Part shown: positions 42,863 through 45,822 of the stretch, piece after piece
Layout of the letters: each line of letters starts with the position of its first letter
Numbering within the stretch: the stretch's first letter is position 1
From: a virus
Virus record (IMG/VR): IMGVR_UViG_3300042569_000235
Location: 1 to 45,822 of that record
Length of the DNA: 45,822 nt
Reading direction: 5' to 3' (one strand)
Translations under genes and position numbers: made by a program
The notes under the pieces: generated by a model
What the model saw: only the letters and a program-made list of their open reading frames with translations
Databases searched by the model: none
What the model was told of the DNA's origin: nothing

Positions 42863-43457
42863 GGAGCTGACTAAAGCTGGCTACAGCTTAGACATGTTAT
42901 GCTTCATAACACTTGTTGAAGAAGGCAATGATGTAGATGTAATGTGTACAGATGATAGTAAGATGAAAATGTTACATCAAACTGTACGCAGAAAAGGTCT
43001 ATTGTCAGAGTCAAATAAGATTACTATTATAGGTAAGGAAGTGTTATCTTTTCTTAATGAGAAGATAGAACAACCTAAGATAGTTAAGAAGAAGAAAACA
43101 GATTCTGACTTTGATAAGTGGTGGATGACGTACCCAGGTACTGACACCTTCACATATAAGAGTCAATCATTTACAGGTACACGTGGTATGCGTGTAAAGA
43201 AAGAGGATTGTAAAGTCAAATTTGACAGCATTGTTGGAGAAGGCGAGTACAAACCTACAGAGCTCATAGCAGCATTAGAATACGAAATACTGCAGAAGAA
43301 AGAGAATTCAATTAAGACAAAAGTCAATAGACTTACATTTATGCAGAACAGTCTCACCTATCTCAACCAAAGGTCATTTGAACCATTCATTGAGTTGATA
43401 AGAGATGGTAAGACGATTAAAGAATCTGCTGAACCAATTAAAGGTATGGATATATGA
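42831..43457 (+). CDS. Putative replication protein, helicase-loader candidate
   Basis: The protein has 208 residues. The N-terminal 75 look like a winged helix (HFKELTKAGYSLDMLCFITLVEEG, LHQTVRRKGLLSES, KITIIGKEVLSFL). The C-terminal domain has DFDKWWMTYPGTDTFTY, FTGTRGMRVKKEDCKVKF and LTFMQNSLTYLNQRSFEPFIEL. It overlaps the DnaB-like gene by four bases (ATGA). A DNA-binding head plus a helical domain just before a replicative helicase suits a DnaD/loader-type role; this is inference. Confidence 0.6.
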   Translation: MNLTLTFSHFKELTKAGYSLDMLCFITLVEEGNDVDVMCTDDSKMKMLHQTVRRKGLLSESNKITIIGKEVLSFLNEKIEQPKIVKKKKTDSDFDKWWMTYPGTDTFTYKSQSFTGTRGMRVKKEDCKVKFDSIVGEGEYKPTELIAALEYEILQKKENSIKTKVNRLTFMQNSLTYLNQRSFEPFIELIRDGKTIKESAEPIKGMDI

Positions 43458-44515
43458 GTTTTGAAGATTTAAAACGAGAAGTTCAAGCAGGCCTAGATGG
43501 TAGGAACAATGGTATACCTATGGGCTTTGAAAGATTGAACAGATATATTGGCATCAGAAAGTCTATGTACACACTGATAGGTGGCCTCACTGGATCAGGT
43601 AAAACTAGCTTCTTAGATGATGCGTATGTTTTAAATCCATTTGATTGGTTTATCAGTCAGAAGACTTCAGGTCTTAAGTTAAAGATCATATACAGATCTA
43701 TGGAACGTAGCAGAACATACAAATATGCTAAATGGGTTGCAAGAAAGATATTTCTAGACCAAGGTGTAATCATTCCTGTGCCCAAGCTATTAGGTTGGAC
43801 AGAGAAGATGACTCCTGATGAGCATGATCTGTTCCTGATGTATGAGGATTACCTTGAAAGTATGAAAGAGGTAATTACAATTATGGATGGACCAGAGAAT
43901 CCAATAGGTATAGCTAAGCATCTAAAAGACCATGCATTGGCTAATGGTACAATAGAAGAAGTAGATCAATACAATAAGAAGTACATTCCTAACAATGAGA
44001 ATGAAATCACTATTGTTGTTATTGACCATATAGGTTTATTAAAGCCAACTAAAGACTATCCTACAAAGAAGCAGACAATTGATAAGATGTCTGATGAGCT
44101 GAGATATGCTCGTGACATGTATGGATACAGTCCTGTAATTGTCAGTCAATTCAACAGAGACATAAACAATCCTATTAGGATCAAAAATGGTGACGTAGAA
44201 CCACAGCTAGAAGACTTTGCTGACAGTTCACAGACCCAGAACGATGCTGATGTTGTCCTAGCATTATTTGATCCTATGAGATATAAGGTTGCAGACCCTT
44301 CAGGGTATGACCTGAACAGACTCAGAGATGAGTTTGGTGCAAAGTATTTCAGATCATTGAGACTAATAAAGAATAGTTATGGGGAAGATGATGTAAGAAT
44401 AGGATTAAGTTTTCTTGGCCAGATTGGTATGTTCAAAGAACTACCTAAGGTTAAGTATATGAACGAGAGTATATATAATGATATTATTAGTAAAACATTC
44501 TTTTTAAATAAATGA
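43454..44515 (+). CDS. DnaB-like replicative helicase ATPase
   Basis: The protein has 353 residues. Walker A is GGLTGSGKTS (43-52) and Walker B is IVVIDHIGLL with D near 191. The VSQFNRDI motif near 230 corresponds to the conserved Q-x-N-R of RecA/DnaB proteins. The usual DnaB N-terminal domain is absent, so only the motor remains. It is coupled to the loader candidate and lies near PolB, fitting the fork helicase. Confidence 0.85.
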   Translation: MSFEDLKREVQAGLDGRNNGIPMGFERLNRYIGIRKSMYTLIGGLTGSGKTSFLDDAYVLNPFDWFISQKTSGLKLKIIYRSMERSRTYKYAKWVARKIFLDQGVIIPVPKLLGWTEKMTPDEHDLFLMYEDYLESMKEVITIMDGPENPIGIAKHLKDHALANGTIEEVDQYNKKYIPNNENEITIVVIDHIGLLKPTKDYPTKKQTIDKMSDELRYARDMYGYSPVIVSQFNRDINNPIRIKNGDVEPQLEDFADSSQTQNDADVVLALFDPMRYKVADPSGYDLNRLRDEFGAKYFRSLRLIKNSYGEDDVRIGLSFLGQIGMFKELPKVKYMNESIYNDIISKTFFLNK

Positions 44516-44724
44516 TAATGAAATTGAATTTTAAAACATATAATACATTGCCCAATGAAAAAAGTCATTGGTGGCAAGTGGTATTATTTCCAACAGTATC
44601 TGTTATGAATAACATACAGAAACATGATCCATATGTAGCTCTAAATGTAGAGTATCTATTTTGGTCATTAACAACAATAATAAGCTATGGCAAAAAGCAA
44701 GCCCACCCTTACATTACGAGATAA
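44512..44724 (+). CDS. Small protein between helicases, unknown
   Basis: The protein has 70 residues, overlapping the DnaB-like stop by four bases and the next gene by 38. It includes WWQVVLFPTVSVMNNIQKHDPYVALNVEYLFW and an ATGATAATG start where the second ATG could serve. It is aromatic-rich. A long overlap with the helicase lowers certainty. Confidence 0.5.
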   Translation: MIMKLNFKTYNTLPNEKSHWWQVVLFPTVSVMNNIQKHDPYVALNVEYLFWSLTTIISYGKKQAHPYITR

Positions 44725-45781
44725 GAGACAAGCAGAATTTGCTGACATATGGCTGAACAATGGTAAGTTTGGTATCCTAAACCTATGTCCTAGGTTTGGT
44801 AAAATCAATGTGTCCATTAATATATTAGAAAAACTGGACAAAGACATCAATATTCTCATAGCATATCCTGATCTTAAGATTAAGAATGCATGGGAAGAGC
44901 ATTTCTTGGCTAGAAAGTATAAGAATAGGAATATGACTTATACCACCCATTTGTCTCTAAAAAAGCACACAGCTGCCTTTTATGACATAGTAATCCTAGA
45001 TGAGGTACATTTACTGTCTGAAGCACAAATGGAGGCTGTAAAGGATCTGCAATGCACAAAGGTGTTAGGTCTAACAGGAACCTTATCATCACATACAGAA
45101 CAAACATTGGGAACAGAGCTAGGACTATCTGTCTTAGCTACCTATTCCATAGATCAGGCTATTCAGGAAGGAGTTGTCTCTGACTATGAAATCACAGTGG
45201 TAGGAGTACCATTGGATAATACACAACAGAACAACTACAAAGGTAAGTGGAAGACTGAAAAGACTCAGTTTGCTGCATATGGATGGGTGATAGATCAGCT
45301 AGAGAAGCAAGGTAAAGCAACCATGTTCTTGCGTTTGGCTAGAATGAGACTCATTCAGAACAGTCTTGCTAAGCTTAATAAGACAAAAGAGCTATTAGTT
45401 AAGCACAAAGATGAGCGTGTACTAGTGTTCTGTGGTGTCACAAAGGTAGCAGATGACCTAGGCATTCCTGTCTATCATAGCAAAGCAGGAGACAAGCAAG
45501 TGTTTGATGACTTTGCATCTGGTGTTGGTAACCACCTGGCTGTCGTAAAGATAGGTAATACAGGTGTTACATATAAACCACTCAATAGGGTGATTATTAA
45601 TTACTTTGATAGTAATGGTGAAAATCTAGCACAGAAGATTAATAGGTGTATGGCTATGGAATATAACACTCCAGAAAAGAAAGCTTATATATACATCATA
45701 TCTTCTGTTGAAGACGTGGAAAGAAAGTGGCTTAGAAAAGCACTAGAATTCTTTGATAAAGACAAAATTAAATACATATGA
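44687..45781 (+). CDS. SF2 DEAD/SNF2-like helicase
   Basis: The protein has 364 residues. Motif I is CPRFGKINVS with K39, where Ser/Thr usually follows the lysine. Motif II is ILDEVHLL (104-111). Motif III is GLTGTLS near 128-134. Motifs V/VI are KIGNTGVTYKPLNRVIIN and QKINRCMAMEY. The tail is basic. crAss-like phages commonly carry an SF2 helicase near PolB. It may unwind or remodel forks or recombination intermediates. Confidence 0.85.
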   Translation: MAKSKPTLTLRDKRQAEFADIWLNNGKFGILNLCPRFGKINVSINILEKLDKDINILIAYPDLKIKNAWEEHFLARKYKNRNMTYTTHLSLKKHTAAFYDIVILDEVHLLSEAQMEAVKDLQCTKVLGLTGTLSSHTEQTLGTELGLSVLATYSIDQAIQEGVVSDYEITVVGVPLDNTQQNNYKGKWKTEKTQFAAYGWVIDQLEKQGKATMFLRLARMRLIQNSLAKLNKTKELLVKHKDERVLVFCGVTKVADDLGIPVYHSKAGDKQVFDDFASGVGNHLAVVKIGNTGVTYKPLNRVIINYFDSNGENLAQKINRCMAMEYNTPEKKAYIYIISSVEDVERKWLRKALEFFDKDKIKYI

Positions 45782-45822
45782 AAATAGAGTTAGTTGAACA
45801 AATGGAACCATTCAGTGATCAA
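45778..45822 (+). CDS. Next gene of the replication operon (partial)
   Basis: The ATG at 45778 overlaps the helicase stop and opens a frame through the right edge (MKIELVEQMEPFSDQ). Only 15 codons are visible, so the product cannot be named. Confidence 0.5.
   Translation, partial: MKIELVEQMEPFSDQ

Overview
The window looks like part of the genome of a tailed bacteriophage of the crAss-like group (Crassvirales, podovirus type) infecting a member of the Bacteroidota. The case rests on several points. The terminase, portal and major capsid genes lie on one strand and the replication genes on the other. A 158-residue IHF/HU-like protein sits in the tail block beside a tail-ring gene and a 1701-residue tail protein. 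The replication block has a family B DNA polymerase, a DnaB-like ATPase and an SF2 helicase. Three promoter candidates also match the Bacteroidota consensus (TTTG, about 20 bases, TAnnTTT). The DNA is AT-rich, coding is dense, many genes overlap as TAATG, and the standard genetic code is used, since TAG is a working stop. No integrase, tRNA, CRISPR array, insertion sequence or reverse transcriptase was found.

Layout. Positions 1-32339 are read leftward. In transcription order from the right they hold: small early or regulatory proteins including a winged-helix candidate and an IHF-like protein (30.5-32.3 kb); a candidate small terminase, the large terminase, the portal, an SPFH/stomatin-like protein, a scaffold-like acidic protein, the major capsid protein and two conserved virion genes (20.2-30.5 kb); virion, fibre and receptor-binding proteins with poly-threonine linkers, a tail-collar fibre, a 2.4-kb collagen-like fibre with a self-cleaving S74 chaperone and a BNR-propeller protein (11.5-20.1 kb); then a metallophosphoesterase, tail ring, IHF-like and large tail genes; and, cut by the left edge, a virion protein that appears to carry two cell-wall hydrolase domains.

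Positions 32340-33018 form a divergent control region. It has a leftward promoter, a run of long inverted repeats, direct repeats and an unusual G/C-tract island. To its right, genes read rightward. First comes a lone, probably highly expressed 141-residue protein followed by a strong terminator and more hairpins. Then come many very small genes, including at least five small membrane proteins, with several structured non-coding stretches. The replication module follows from 38 to 45.8 kb: HNH endonuclease, PolB, a possible helicase loader, the DnaB-like ATPase and an SF2 helicase.

The most unusual signals are non-coding RNA-like structures: a compact three-way junction just after the capsid gene, a hairpin series after the 141-residue gene, and a roughly 140-base structured stretch at 34145-34284. 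Among proteins, the SPFH gene in the portal operon, the TGPF module shared by two structural proteins, and the poly-threonine linkers stand out. Functions come from motifs read by eye; no database search was made.
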